A stretch of DNA of 64,000 bases, taken from Chrysomallon squamiferum (lineage: Eukaryota > Mollusca > Gastropoda > Neomphalida > Peltospiridae). Position 1 is the stretch's first letter; each line of letters begins with the position of its first letter. The notes below the pieces were generated by a model that was not told the origin of the DNA, did not search any database, and was given only the letters and a program-made list of their open reading frames with translations. Shown here piece by piece: positions 14,701 through 27,345 of the stretch. The DNA lies in NCBI GenBank assembly GCA_012295275.1, contig CM022670.1:36259801-36323800 (forward strand), written 5' to 3'. The position numbers and the translations under genes were made by a program.

Positions 14701-17550
14701 ACTTCTGGGTTTTTTTGGTCAGTAATAAGATGATAATACCTGATGTGCAAGACTAGCACACTCCATAATTCTGTCTCTACATTCAATAACAGCAAGGTCA
14801 TCCTTCTTGAATTCCTTTGGGAATGTTTCTTTTACTCTCTTCATCAGTTCAGACTTGATGTAACTAATTAACAAATTAATACAAAATAAATAAATAAAAT
14901 ATATATATATATATATATAGCTATAGAATTTACTTTAAATCTTTGATAATTACAAAATTAAAGAATAATAGTGCACTGAAACCTTGCTTATGTTTATAAT
15001 ATATAGATTTGATGAATATTATCATTTGATGAATTACATCATTCTTTTTGAATAGATATGATTGTCATAAAAATTAATAGTTATAGTATAAATAATAATA
15101 ATGATAATAACAAAAACATTTGAACTAAATTGCAATAGGTAATAATTTAATTTAACAATTATTGAAATGTTCTCTATACAAATATCAGCATATAAGCACG
15201 TATTTGAATTTCCTTTTTTTAATTAAAAACAAATAAGTTTATAGTACCTTTCATGTTTTTCTTCATATGCAAAAGCAATGAGATCAGCTGCCAAACCAAA
15301 TCCTTTCATGATGATAACAGGAATTTTCTTCTTTAACAACCAAAGCACATGGTCAATCTCAGGAGGTCCACCCTGAACCATCAGAGCTATAACAGGTGTA
15401 TTGGTGTTGGGATTATTCTGAGATTCTCCAGTATTCACATCAACATCACTGCTGGTTCCAGCTTCAGTAAGGAATAAAGAGAATTAATTCAAAATCATAT
15501 GCATTTTATATAATATATAATTTAAGAAAATAAAACCATAAATGGAACTGCAAGACAAAATAAATGCTTTTTCCTTTTTTCAAAAAAAAAAATTTTGATT
15601 GATGAACAAAAAGATAACCTTTATACTTTATACTGTTATTCAAAAATATTATCTCTATCAACAAGTTATTAACCACTTTGAAACTGGTTAGTTGTTTTTT
15701 ATATCAATATAAGCAGCCATTTTAGTTTTTTTCTGAATTTAAGTAGTTGTTTAAAATGATGACATTAACAATGCAATGGGAACTTACGTAGAGTTGTATT
15801 ACTTGACACCATTCTCCTATATCTCCGAGCTCTGCCAACTGGCTGAAGAAAGCGAACTTCCAAATTGTACCTAAAGGCATTTAGTTCTTGTGAAGTTACA
15901 TCTTTTGCCATTATGAAATGAGTGTGAAAAGGATTCAGATCAAATTTTGATGACTGTGGTTTATGTCCTCTGTTCTCAATTTGCTTTGGCTGAGCATGCT
16001 ATAAATAAATCAGACTGCCTATAATTAATTATTGATGCAACCAAATAATTATTTTCATTAATTTCTGGAACCAAACAACAGTTTTTATTAATTTATGTAA
16101 TTATTTTCAGAGTATAATGGCTAAGAAACACCCTGCTTCAAAACTGTTGTCAGTAAATGGGTAGAAGTCTGGTTCTGTCAAATAAACATTTTAAAGACAT
16201 TTCTGAAAATATTTATAAAGGAGAATAATAACAAAAATATAAACTGAGGAAAGTGGGTAAATAAAATATGGTATAGAGATTCCTATGATCAGTGTTTTTA
16301 ACAAACTGAAAACACAAACAAATATGTGTACCAAACATTCTTACCTGTCCATTTAAGTGTTCTGAATATGATATGCAGTCGTAAGAAGTTACACCTAATA
16401 TTGTTAATTTTGGTACTTTCTCCAGTATTTGTATGTTCTTCACTTCTAATGATTCTTCTTCTTGGCATTTCCGTCTTGCCATTTCATCGCAGGCAGCATC
16501 TCCAATATACTTTGACACTCCACTGTCAAAACCATTAGTCACTATCCACATTTCTGTCAGATTTGCTGCCTGTAATTAAAACCTTTGTATTCTACATTAC
16601 ATATAAATTCCTGTTGACCTGATGCAATTGTTTTTCCATAAAATACTATTTACAAACATCCAGAATAAATATATTTTATCCATGTAAAAAATATTTATAA
16701 AACATTATGCAAACAACAAAATTAAGTTTTTTCCAAAATGCCATTTCTCATTAATTGAGTCTTAAATCTGAATATGTTGTTTATTAAACCTCAATAATTC
16801 CTGTTTTAAAATCTTCAATGTATTTTTCATCATCCCACTGTTTGAAGTGTTTAACACTGGAGATAACTGACAGTACAATTTTTGGTGTTCTCCGTTTCCA
16901 ACCATATGCCATGTAATTGGCAATGTCATCAACAGGTGTATCCTTTGGTATTATTACATAATGTCGGTGATCTTCCTAGAATAAAACAAAACCACTGTAT
17001 AAAGTAAATGATGCATAACCATTTATTTCAGTTTATGAGAAATATGTTTTATCTTTTTATTTGATTTTTCATTATTCCAATTTTAAACATATAAATGTTT
17101 CTTGTTTCTTAGGAAGACTCAAAAGTTATCAAAATATATTTGAATTAAATTCTGGAAATGTAACTATCACAATTATAAATTATATACTTGACAAAATAAC
17201 AATAATATAATGTAAAGATAAACAAACGATTACTGTTTTATTTTGTTCTGATCCCTCTTGTATAAACTGTATAGTTCCTCCAAGAAAATCGGGCATTAAA
17301 ACATCTGTTGATGATTCTCTGCTGACAGCTGATCCAACACTTGTAACAGTTTCATATACTTGATCTGCATAACTGCAGTCTTCACTGGTCTCTATACTGT
17401 GAGTGGTTAAATCATCCAACATGATTTCTTGTGGCTCTCCACACTCAAAATCCCATCCTAATTTTTCAGTATTATGTTCCTTGGATGCGACATTCTTATT
17501 TGTTGGTGAAGACAATTCATCTCCATGACCATCATCTGGAAGTAAGTATA

Positions 17551-17590
<40 letters not shown>

Positions 17591-17743
17591 TGGGATTTGT
17601 TGTTGTTGTTGTTGTTCTGTTTTGTTGTTGTTTTAATGATTTATATTTATCATAATTAAATGTTATGCTTACACTGAAGTAGACTGTCAGAAATTTTTTC
17701 AAATAAATTTAAAGTTCTTCTAAGCATTAAAGTAGTAGTAGTA

Positions 17744-17815
<72 letters not shown>

Positions 17816-17948
17816 TAAAACGTTAATTCATACCGTTTAAATTAACAGGAGTGATTTCTGCAATCTTGCCACTTGATAAAGATACCAGTCTTGATGGTGA
17901 TTTCAGCGGTGATGGATTTGTAGGTGTTTCTGCAGTCTCTGAATTCAT
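2690..17948 (-). CDS. TRPM2: TRPM2-like cation channel with C-terminal NUDT9-H domain (32 coding exons)
   Basis: This is a melastatin-family cation channel of the plasma membrane, about 1662 aa (human TRPM2 is about 1500). Order of parts: acidic N-terminal tail (1-139); TRPM homology/SLOG region (about 140-420) with VTNGFDSGV and VQGGPPEIDHV; helical TRPM repeats with QLTLDWNRCDLAKSEI (about 510-530); six hydrophobic segments (about 898-1146); TRP helix with YWKYQRYGL; short coiled coil (about 1265-1305); NUDT9-homology tail with NPLGRTGLRGRG, GPNH and YMDDIANTDNSW. In known family members ADP-ribose binding and Ca2+ open the channel. The start ATG (17948) follows an in-frame TAA at 17955-17957, so the N terminus is well placed. 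All 32 exons join in phase. Oddities are the pore loop and the Nudix box, listed separately. TRPM2 is chosen over other TRPMs because of the NUDT9-H tail. One-to-one orthology to vertebrate TRPM2 is not proven. Confidence 0.93.
7136..10038 (-). other. TRPM2: TRPM2-like channel core, S1 to TRP helix
   Basis: Exons 16-23 encode the membrane core. Hydrophobic segments: S1 LFYVFFLILFSVAVLWPS, S2 LNLAVFVWTFIIWVELV, S3 VMLILLFLILYLVF, S4 FIMSIGLLFFYYRTMAVFL, S5 FRMFLIVMVSGGITIHAVL and S6 MVIQYLLITKLVLITLLYAMF. After S6 comes the TRP-helix-like YWKYQRYGLIVDF, which matches the position of the conserved W-K-F-Q-R motif. The pore loop between S5 and S6 reads ARAFFAMFLTKIDDLDG and is followed by a Cys-rich turret (TCSYLYENRTVGSC) partly encoded by an 18-nt exon. 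Confidence 0.85.
8058..8075 (-). CDS. TRPM2: 18-nt microexon in the pore turret of the TRPM2-like gene
   Basis: A minus-strand segment with acceptor TTTCAG and donor GTAAGT is only 18 nt long. It is phase 1 at both ends and contributes about six residues (around ERSVS) between the pore loop and S6. Skipping it keeps the frame, so it could be a cassette exon. It is needed neither for phase nor to avoid a stop, so its inclusion rests on the strong splice sites alone. Confidence 0.65.
15248..16975 (-). other. TRPM2: TRPM N-terminal SLOG/LSDAT homology region
   Basis: Exons 3-6 encode the TRPM-specific N-terminal domain, related to the SLOG nucleotide-binding fold. Visible family marks are MWIVTNGFDSGVSKYIGDA (family form roughly W-I-x-T-G-G-x-x-x-G-V) and, further on, a long beta-alpha stretch with MVQGGPPEIDHVLWLLKKK and IMKGFGLAADLIAFAYEE. 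In vertebrate TRPM2 this region forms an extra ADP-ribose site. Here the second glycine of the T-G-G turn is Asn (VTNG), so nucleotide binding cannot be assumed. Confidence 0.8.
17551..17813. repeat. (TAT)n, (GTT)n and (AGT/AAT)n microsatellites in intron 1 of the TRPM2-like gene
   Basis: Two trinucleotide tracts flank a short unique spacer: (TAT)n at 17551-17588 with (GTT)n to about 17633, and (AGT)n/(AAT)n at about 17730-17813. They fill most of the 298-nt intron between exons 1 and 2. The first lies only about 15 nt from the exon 2 acceptor. Confidence 0.9.
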
Positions 17949-18251
17949 TCTTCGTTAATCAGAGAACCTGCATGAATAAATGTATAAAATATTAACATAA
18001 AATCTAACGTATTATCTTCAAACTATAAAACGTGTCACTAAAAAATAAATAAATAAATATAATAATAATAAAAGACTTTAAAGAGGGGTTTTTTAAGAAG
18101 AAAAGAAAGCCGTACTAAGGAACCAGAAACTCTTGTTCTTCATTATTCATTTATTGTTAATGATTGCCTTATGTCGGTTCTATTAATAGCACATATAGTG
18201 TAAGACTCAAAGAATTAATGGAAAACATATCAGCAGTTCCGCCCACCTACC
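17834..18251 (-). promoter_or_regulatory. 5' UTR and likely leader exon of the TRPM2-like gene
   Basis: The first coding exon seems to begin at an AG acceptor just before 17967, leaving 19 nt of 5' UTR before the ATG at 17948. A good donor (AAG|GTAGGT on the minus strand) lies at 18251, so a non-coding leader exon probably ends there, making 17968-18250 the first intron. The sequence from about 18250 to 18470 is less repetitive than its surroundings and would hold the promoter. No TATA box or initiator can be chosen by eye. Confidence 0.45.
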
Positions 18252-20164
18252 TTTAAAACAATACAAAGTGTGTTTCAAACAGTCATGATAACTGTCACTG
18301 ACTTGTTGAACATCCTTTAGAAAAATCACAAGCGTACCCATGTCTGATTTTAAACCAGACGATAATCATTAATTTCGGCTTAGTTCCTTTGTTAATTCCT
18401 CTTTACTGGGTAAAGCACCAGTATGACAGCTCTCTTTCGCATTCAGTTTGGACAGTCATAAATTTAATATTTAATCTCAGACGTTTATTATGATTTTTTT
18501 TTTGTTGTGAAAAAATGATAATGTCTTCTCATTTTAAAAATATAATTTTGAGACCCGTCTGTATCTGTTTATAAAAAAAGTATTATATATTTTTTTAACA
18601 GATTATTATTAAGTATGGTTGTAAAATTAAACAAATATAGATCGATATTTTATGAAATATATTTATAACAAATTTTAATCCTCATTAGTGAATTATATAA
18701 TAATAATAATAATAATAATAATATATATATATATATGAGTCAAACTATCATTATAAGTTTCATATAAACTACATTTTGGTTACATTTTCAAAGACTTACA
18801 ATCCTCTTTAAAAAGAAATATATATATAATTTAGCTATGTCATTAAAATGAAAAAAAAAAAAAAAAAATAAAATAAAATAAAATAAAATAAAAATAATAA
18901 TAAATAAGCAGTAACAAATAAAACAAAAAAAACAAACAATAAATGTACATTTTCTTTTTTTTTTATTGCAGATCAAGAATTTTTCAAACTGAAAAGCACT
19001 ATTTGTTATCACAGAATAACTATTAATAATATACCAATTAACTATGACATATTTAGTCTTTTTATTTGTTTCCTCTATACATTTAAATTTCCATGACCAC
19101 TTTACATAAATCAGCAATTACCTGAAGTGATAGATAAAATGTTGAACACATTAACATATTTTTTAAAAAAAGGAATCTTTTTTATTTTCTATGATGTCAG
19201 TATGTCATGAACATAAAATAAAATAACTAATCTATGCACTTGACTATAAACAAAAGTACATTTTAAAAGTCAAGAACATTTTCACAGAAAAGAGTATTAG
19301 CTAAGGTACAAAAAACTATATATCAGTAATAAACAATTTTAAATGAATCTGCTTCAGTTTTTCTTTTAGTTTTTTGAAAGAAGAAAAAAATAAAAATCCA
19401 GCAACAAGCTCTTGGAATTCAAGAGTATTTTTTTAATATATATTATTCAACTAACGCACTTAGAGAGAAAGGTGGAAAATGTTTCTGCAGTACAATCCAT
19501 CACATATAAGGCATGACAAAACAGACTTGTATTGTTTTGGGTGAACATCATTAATCCCGTATCAACTAAAAAACACCATAGTTCAGAATTATAGATGATC
19601 TTTTTATCTGAACACAAATATTGCACAGAATCTTCTGTCTTGTTGTTAAATATTATTCATCTCAACAAAAATAAAATTATGTAACTACGTAATGACTTGA
19701 TCAAACAGAATTAAATTATTGCAAAATTATTAACGCAAAATAAAATGCACACTGAATTAATAATCACTGCTGTGAGATGATTTATTTTGTAAATTGCACA
19801 GACTTTAATCACACAAAATGCAGTAGCAGTATTCAGTAACAGGGAGTCAATCCATCTTAAAATAATGCCATAAAACATACCTTTTGTAAAAGGTAAAAAT
19901 TGTAAAATGTGAACTACACAAAAAAAAACAGCTATTGCTGTACCATGACAAAATTCAAAGTCACACAAAGAGTTTCATGATATAATATATTGATTTATGG
20001 CATTCATGCACCACTGACATTTAGGTTAACATTTTCCATTGTGATAGAATAAGTCATTAGACTTTCAACAAGAACAGCAAATTAATTAAAAAATTCACAC
20101 TACATATTTGAAAATGAATAAACAATAATGTTCATCTCCTAAAGCTATATTTCTGGATTGATTT
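18252..20164. other. Intergenic region and SLC30A9 3' UTR
   Basis: No coding exon is seen. The right part (to about 19100-19400) should carry the minus-strand 3' UTR of SLC30A9, whose stop is at 20165. A (TAA)n/(TA)n tract lies at about 18692-18737 and an A-rich (AAAAT)n tract at about 18848-18903. The left end holds the presumed promoter of the TRPM2-like gene. Confidence 0.6.
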
Positions 20165-23100
20165 TCAAAGAGCTTCTAGATCAACATGGCGTAGGTCAGG
20201 ATATTTTGCCTGAAAAAAACCCATAAACATGATTATACTATCTATTGCAGACATGGACCACAAAAAATGCCTAAATCTATTCTAAATGATCAAACAGTTA
20301 CGTGCATTGTTTGTGTGACAGTTATTTTTAACTTATGCAAGTAATAAAAAAGGTTGCATTTGTTGTCTTTTAATTGAGCTAACTAAAACTGTTATCTTTT
20401 TGTGCATTAAGAATATATTTAATATTAAGATAATACTCTGATAAATTATTGGTGTCCATTTTGTTATACAAAAACATTAACCTCCTAACAACATCTAAAA
20501 GTTAAAAAAAAAAAACCAAACCCCCCACAAAAACAAACCAAAAAAAACAAACAAACAAAAACAAAATACACTTGCTTTAAGGATTTTTTCAATTCGATCA
20601 ACCTCTTCGCCCAACATATCTATTATTTTCTCTCCATGATGCAGCATAAATATCTCAACATCTTCTGCCTTTTTAAGCTCATGCATCTCCTAAAGTATAA
20701 GGAACTTATAAACCATAAAACACAAAAATAATAGTCTTTAAATTCAAAAGATAATTTCTAAAACTGGTAAAAACATAACTGTTTATTAATAAATGGAATA
20801 TCAATAAAAAAAAAAAAAAAAAAATTAACAAAAAACCCACTAGTATATATAAGTCACACTGACTTTAAGAAATAATAATTAGACATCTATAACGTTACTA
20901 GATCATCACTTTAATGGGCAACAGTGAATAATTCTCACCGCCAGCAGCTGTTCCAAGTCCAGTTTGTAAATGTAAGCTCTGGTGATTTCTCGTCCATCAA
21001 AGTCAACTTCAGCTTTAAACCTTACTTGTCCACCCATCTCTGTGGCTTTCACATCATGTAGTGATCTGTTGCAATCAAGAATATAACTGTATGGCAAATG
21101 TTTCTGCACATTTTATTAGAAACGTGAAACAGTGTTTTTAATGTGTATGATATTAAAAACAAAACATTCTACATCTGATTTGAGACTAATACCAGAATCC
21201 AAAATGAACTGCTGGTAATGATTAATGCATAATTCTTTGAAAGAGGAATTATACTGAAACCAACCTAATCATTCTGTCTCTTTCTAGATCTTGACTTATT
21301 TGGTTCTGAACATCTTCTGGAATAGACCTGTAAAATGAAACATAAACCATTTTTTTTTTTTTTTTTTAAATCATACATAAAAAACACTATAAATGTTTAA
21401 CATATATATAATACAATATATGCAATATGATCAATTAATTATTACCTTCCAACGAGGGCTTGAGTGTTTGTGGTAATGATGAAGGTGGCAACAACACCTA
21501 GCAAACCTCCAATCATGATGGAACCAAGAGAATCTGCAAATGGGTTTTTGGTGTAATGGCTGACACACAAACAGGTAGCAGCTATCATGACTCCTGTGAC
21601 AGCTGCTAAGTCTTCAAGAAGTACCACTGTGACATTGGGGTCATTACCTCGAATCACTGAAAGAGGAACACTTCAAAACTATACTTGCAATTAATGAAAC
21701 ATCAATTGCAGGATTATATTTACTATTAACAATCAATTAATGGCTAAAACACAAACATGTCAAACTGGTCCCAACCATTTCTGAAAATGTAAGAAAAATG
21801 TCAGAACACTTACCATATTCCCAAAATTTAATTTTCTTTTTGCGTGAACTCTTTCGAACTTGATTGATAGCTATAATCAAGGTTGCTGAAAAAACACACA
21901 CACAAAAAAATACAAAAATTTTCAAAAGTAAGAAACTGAAATGAAAATATGTTGGTGTTTTTGTTACTATAATCTGATCATAAGTAATTTTTAATCCCAC
22001 AGATTTTTACTGCTGATCTCTCATAAAATTATTTTCCTGAATAGTAATTTGACTATAATTTCTTTGAATGGATTTGTTTGTTTTCATTATATTTTCTCCT
22101 GAAGATTATATAAAAATATGTATACATTTGAACATATCAAAATTCTTCAATTTTATGGGGGGGAAAAGATTTAGTTAGTTATGAATTATTAAAAATGAAA
22201 AATTACCTCCTTCAGACAACAATGATCCCATTAAAGTAGCAATTGCCTGAAAATAAAGGTTTTAAAACATAAAAATATTCTCAACCTGAATTATTTATCA
22301 CAGGTAAAACCATCAATTGAAAAAGGTATCTTTTCTAAAATATCTTTATTTATTTACAAAATAATCAAAATAACAAAATACAATATATTATCAAATAGTT
22401 TCTATAAGTGAAGACATTTGATGTAACAAGGTACATTAAATAAGACCTGACATATACAAATAATGAAAAGTAATCATTATTATAATTAATTCACCACAAA
22501 TAATGTTTTCAGATAAAAAACTAAAAAAAAAAATCTTCAAATAATTTCTCTTACTGATTTATTATCGAGTCTGTGGTATCTAGGTAAATAATTAAATCTG
22601 ACAGACATATTCTAAAGGCAACATGTTCAATGTTATCAATATCGAATAAAACAGAAAACTGCATCAAAAATGAAATCCATTTATGTTAATCTCCTAACAC
22701 TTGACATGAATCATAAAACTTACCCAGGTTAAAGAGCCAAGTGGTTCTGGATGAATAAAGCCCTGAATTCCATGATACACAGAAAGGCCTGTACCAAGGC
22801 AAAAAATACCCACTCCACTGATCAAAGATGAAATATGACGAAGATTCACATATCCATATCTGTAAATGGATTAAAAATTAAGTTAACAAATGAAAGGGAA
22901 ATAAAGAAAACTATATATCAAAAAAAAAAAAAAAAAAAGCAATTAAAAATTAAATATAATCATGCTCTTTTTGAATTAACTGAAATGTCTGATATAGAAC
23001 TTTCTATTGTCTTTATTTTCCTCTTACAAAAACCTGATTTGAGTTATAATAGAATTCATTTTATTATTTACTGTTAGTTATGGGAAAAGAAAATCATTTA

Positions 23101-26100
23101 TTATTTCCCATATTAAGAAATCCTTAAAAATTATGCACACAAAAAGCCTTTGCATGATAATAAATAAATGGAATTGCACAAATAATATAAAACAATTTTG
23201 AATACACTTACGGATGATGCGAGTCAGGCTTGTGCATAGAATGGTATAAACCAAATCCAAGAATTATCTGCAATGAAGATTTACTGATTTTTATAATGCT
23301 GAATTTTAAACATCAACAGTTTCTTAATACACATTAACAAACTAACAATAGCATTCAAAAGAATCTGTATTTAAAAATATATTTTTATAATGTTGTCTTC
23401 TTTTTTAAGAAAAATTAAATAATTCTTGTTGTTTTTTGTTTTTTCATTTATATATGTCAATGTCTTCTGTAGGCCACATCTTTTGTTCTTTAAATAAAGA
23501 GTGCCTGATATAGAAAAAGGGAATTTTACTTATAATAATTAACCATATTTACCTGATTTAGTGTATCAGCTATTGAGTGTATAAACTCTGAAAACATACT
23601 ATGTGAGCCAGTGTAAGTCCAAGCAAGACCTTTTATCAAACTGTTTAAGCCATTTCTGTAAACAAATTTTACATTACAATTTATATTTTAAGAAAAATAA
23701 ATACAAAAAAGAAATAATCTTTAAAAATTCATGCTATCTCTGTATTGCATCGTCTAATTTAATAATCTAGTTTAATAAATTTGAATTAATAGAATTATGC
23801 AAATTTTATAGAATTCATTAGTCCTAAACAAAATTTGTAGTAAAAGTAAAATAATTAAGAACTATAAAAAAAAATATTATTACCTTATGTTTTTAGAAAA
23901 TTGTTAGGACATACTTATAAACACACTTACAGACAAAACACAACACACATACACAAACACATGCACACACATTAATGACATAGATGTGTATACATGTATA
24001 AATTAAGATCTACCATTAATCATGAAGATCTTTCTATCTGCTTTGTATTTGTAACATCAAGAGAAAATATACAAACCCTTTCAGTCCCCAGACTTACATC
24101 AAAATTGCAGACATAACCACTCTGCTTGACCCTGAGGACCAAAAAGATTCTGTCTGAAAATCAAATAAACCAGAACAATCTAAAACAGAAACAGAACCAA
24201 TTTGTTTTTAAGACCCAAACAAAGTAAACAGTATGAACTATTTTTACACCAACTGGTCTTAAATTTATTATTTGTGAGTTATAATACTGATTATGCAAGA
24301 TTTTTTGGATTATATCTTCAGCTATTACTTTCTGAACTTTCTCTTTGAACCATTTATCACTGTCAGATATTAGTGTTTTGGGTATGGGCCTTTCTGATAA
24401 TGTTAATATCCACCTAATGATGAGAAACATAATAACAACTGTAACAAGTACAGAGATTCTTACCATCTTAGAATCATTAAACATGGCAAATTCTGTCTGT
24501 CTTAAATTTACCCGATGCTTGTGCTGATCAATTATGGCACGAAGTTGAAATAAATCATCTGTAAAAGAAAAGTCTTGAAATAGAAAGCACTGACAACTTT
24601 GAATTGTAGTTTTATCATTTTTATTTAAAAAGAGGTAAAACAATAAGAAAATATAAATAAAGGTGGACATTTATGAGGACATGTAAAGGCTGTGTGCTTG
24701 AATATATAACTAACTGATATATATATTTTTTTAAACAAATTTTAAAAATAAAACCAGATGTAAGTTAAAGGATTGTAATTTTTTTCCGAAAGTTTTTTTG
24801 TAAGTAAAGATTTATAGTAATTCTGATATTTCAGTTGAGTGTAATTATAACTTTTTATAACAAAAACAAACATTTTGAACATTTTCACTTACATCTTCCA
24901 TCATAAAATCTTTCTCTTTCCAGTAACCTTTGTTTCTCCTTGGCTAAGTTTTCTAAACTACCCCAACTTTCTTTTGCACTGAAATGGAAATCGTATGACA
25001 CTTACCAAACATAAAAACATTAATTCATTTACTTCTGAAAGTAATTTGGAAGTTCAGACTTTAAGCAACATCATGTGTAACCATTTTGGATGTAAAACTT
25101 TGACACATGTTTATATATTTTAAATGAGTATAAATATATTTTTAACAATTATGTGTAAAAACACTAACAATAATTATTTTGAGAGTTTTCCCAATCCATT
25201 CCAAATACAACCAAAAATACTGGTACTTACATTGCTTCGACATCAGAACGTAAATACATGGTAATTTTAGGACCATATTCATAAGGGCTTCGGCGATAAT
25301 ATTTGGGGCATTTCTCAAGGTCACTGAAAAAAACAAATGCAGTGGGAAATTACAAATTAATTTAATAATGCAGAACAATAGCTGAAATTTTACTTTCAAT
25401 CTGTCATTGTGTGACAAATTATATTTAAATTTTTATTTTTTAAAATAATTATTATTAGAAAATAATTGTATAAAACATATTTAGCTAAACAGTGTTCCAT
25501 GTACAATAAAAGTTGAATATTAATTACTAAACAAACAAACACACCTTGGTTTCAGCAAGTACTCATTCATGGCCCGTACAGGAAGAATGTAGATATTGCC
25601 AGTGTAACTATAATCTAAGGAACTTTTCCGTGCTCGTGGTGTTACTAGGAACAAAACAGAAAAATGCTAAACTGCTTATAGTTTTACTAATTTTATTTAC
25701 AAATAATTCCTCTAGTAATCATAAAAGGAGTCTAATACATAAATAAAGTGAAACATATCCATTAAAAGGATGCAGAACAAGAAAAATAAATCCATATTAT
25801 CTTCTTTTTTTTAATACTGAAAGAATAAAATTTAATCTTTAAAAAAGGGGAGGGAAAAAAGGCTTACATCTGAAATCAATTAAGTATTTAATTATCTACC
25901 TTTGAGAACTTTAGGTGGTTTTGTGTCTGTTGCTGAGGACTTGGAGTCAGATGGTTTGGGTAACGGGGGTGTAACTGGTTCATCTGAGGATGTTGAAGGA
26001 GGTGGTACAGATGTCTGACTGACAGGTGTTGCAGTTGCTGTAAGTTTACTTTTGACACCATTGCCAGCTGGTGGAGAATCTTTTGACACTGAACTCAGTT

Positions 26101-26569
26101 TTCGTTCCCAGGCTTTGACAGTTTTCAACCAAACCTGATGGATTTTCTGCACTTGTTTTTGTGAAGAAAAATGTCTCTGACATTCTGTGGAAAGATAAAC
26201 AATAAAATAAACAGATCATAAAATTATTAATAAGACAAGTGGTTTAAAATATAATATAATTTTGTTTAAATCTTAAATTGTAATTCATCTATTTGGGAGT
26301 GCGGGACAGTTGATACATACTATATCTTAAGAATATTTTGAATAATTCTAATACAGATAATCATTTCAAAATTAGATAAAAATCTTAGATAAAAAAAGTT
26401 CATCAATTTTATTTTGAGTACATGCTGCTTTATATTAGTATATACTCATCTTTAATATAAATATTATTATTGAGTTACCTCTACAAACAACTGGAGTGAC
26501 TTTAGTTATCTGTGACTTTACAGCGTTACTCAGAATCATTGGAATATCAAAGGCAATTGGTCGCATCAT
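20165..26569 (-). CDS. SLC30A9: SLC30A9 / ZnT9 zinc transporter (16 coding exons)
   Basis: A cation diffusion facilitator of the ZnT9 type, 590 aa (human 568). Known members act in mitochondrial zinc homeostasis. The N terminus is basic with a CQRHFSSQ segment, compatible with an import signal. It is followed by a Ser/Thr/Pro-rich linker (about 60-125) and the ZnT9-specific DNA-repair-like region (VRAMNEYLLKP, YLRSDVEAM). Membrane part (about 285-490): VVMSAILINGLNSLIKGLAW, GSHSMFSEFIHSIADTLNQ with the TM2 H-x-x-x-D, HHPYGYVNLRHISSLISG, SLLSEGATLIIAINQVRKS, VVLLEDLAAVTGVMIAATC and FADSLGSIMIGGLL. The C-terminal cytosolic-type domain has HDVKATEMGGQVRFKAEVDFDG and ends RHVDLEAL. The ATG at 26569 (with a second at 26566) is the first Met in the exon. 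The frame upstream meets TGA in the presumed 5' exon. Confidence 0.95.
20210..20575 (-). other. SLC30A9: GC-AG intron before the last SLC30A9 exon
   Basis: The penultimate exon ends CTTAAA followed by GCAAGT; the last exon begins after TTTTTTCAG. Using the GC donor gives ...IEKILK|AKYPDLRHVDLEAL, the conserved ZnT9 end. The nearest GT, four bases downstream, would shift the frame and end the protein early. GCAAGT is the usual form of the rare GC donor class. Confidence 0.8.
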
Positions 26570-26687
26570 TCTCAAAAGATCTGAAATATTAACAGATGTA
26601 GAAAACACACACAAAAAAAAACTTATTATAACAATTTTAAGTCAATAAGTCAAAGAAATTTAAGTATTAAAAAATATTGGAATGAAA

Positions 26688-26721
<34 letters not shown>

Positions 26722-27287
26722 TAATAACTGACAACAACAACAATAAATAAATGCTAATCATGTTAAAAGGTTAAAATATAAATACATAAACATTTTTTTC
26801 TTTCTTTTTTTAAAGGTAATACATGCTGTAATTTTTAACAACAATAATTATAAATTTGTTTAACTCAATGTTTATCTTGGGGGTTCGGGAGGGAATTTTC
26901 TTCACGATTATGGCCTATATAATGAAAAACTGAATAACATTAAACGTATATTATGTAATAATTATGTTCCTAAGTGCACGTATGTCATTATTTAATCGTT
27001 TAATTAATAGTAATATATGTATTAAACCATTTAAATTTTTAATGGAGCTTATTTCATTTCAAAGCTAAAAATATAAAGGCAAGCTCGTGTTTGTCTTATA
27101 AACATAAACTAACGTAAACAGTTTACTAATAATTCGTATGTAATACTGTAAAATGTCCCGAGACTTCACGAATCATAATGATAATCATGGGTTTTTAAAT
27201 TATTATTAACATTATTTTTAACTTAGTGCTGTATTTTTTATACGAATAATAATATTTATAAATAAATATTAGCCATATTACACTTAC

Positions 27288-27345
27288 CTCAGTCATAACA
27301 TAATATATTCACGGTTTGTATAGTTAAACACAAACGAGAGTGCCA
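27288..27345 (-). promoter_or_regulatory. Probable 5' non-coding exon and promoter side of SLC30A9
   Basis: A good donor on the minus strand (GACTGAG|GTAAGTG) sits at 27288. It would join the acceptor before 26580 and leave the ATG in the second exon, with an in-frame TGA just upstream. The transcript start is not visible. Sequence to about 27620 is more complex and locally GC-richer (27555-27610) than the surroundings and is the best place for a promoter. Confidence 0.4.

Larger units (their letters stand above)
2690..17948 (-). other. TRPM2: Exon map of the TRPM2-like gene
   Basis: Coding exons 5' to 3' on the minus strand: 17948-17834, 17535-17234, 16975-16790, 16569-16345, 15998-15788, 15461-15248, 14863-14740, 14511-14418, 14126-13996, 13817-13626, 13177-13013, 11773-11592, 11310-11055, 10797-10710, 10492-10422, 10038-9904, 9791-9648, 9413-9180, 8911-8737, 8452-8399, 8075-8058, 7799-7679, 7346-7136, 6845-6706, 6441-6302, 5787-5666, 5462-5368, 5132-4923, 4641-4434, 4206-4087, 3714-3511, 2791-2690. 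Every intron starts GT and ends AG. The phases are consistent throughout. The largest intron is 11774-13012 and holds no exon-like sequence that I can see. Confidence 0.88.
20165..26580 (-). other. SLC30A9: Exon map of SLC30A9
   Basis: Coding exons 5' to 3' on the minus strand: 26580-26479 (ATG at 26569), 26184-25900, 25644-25545, 25323-25231, 24978-24893, 24558-24464, 24153-24098, 23655-23553, 23267-23212, 22859-22724, 22246-22207, 21885-21814, 21656-21446, 21327-21265, 21065-20939, 20689-20576, 20209-20165. That is one partly non-coding exon plus sixteen further pieces. Phases agree at every junction. All donors are GT except the one after 20576, which is GC. Confidence 0.88.
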
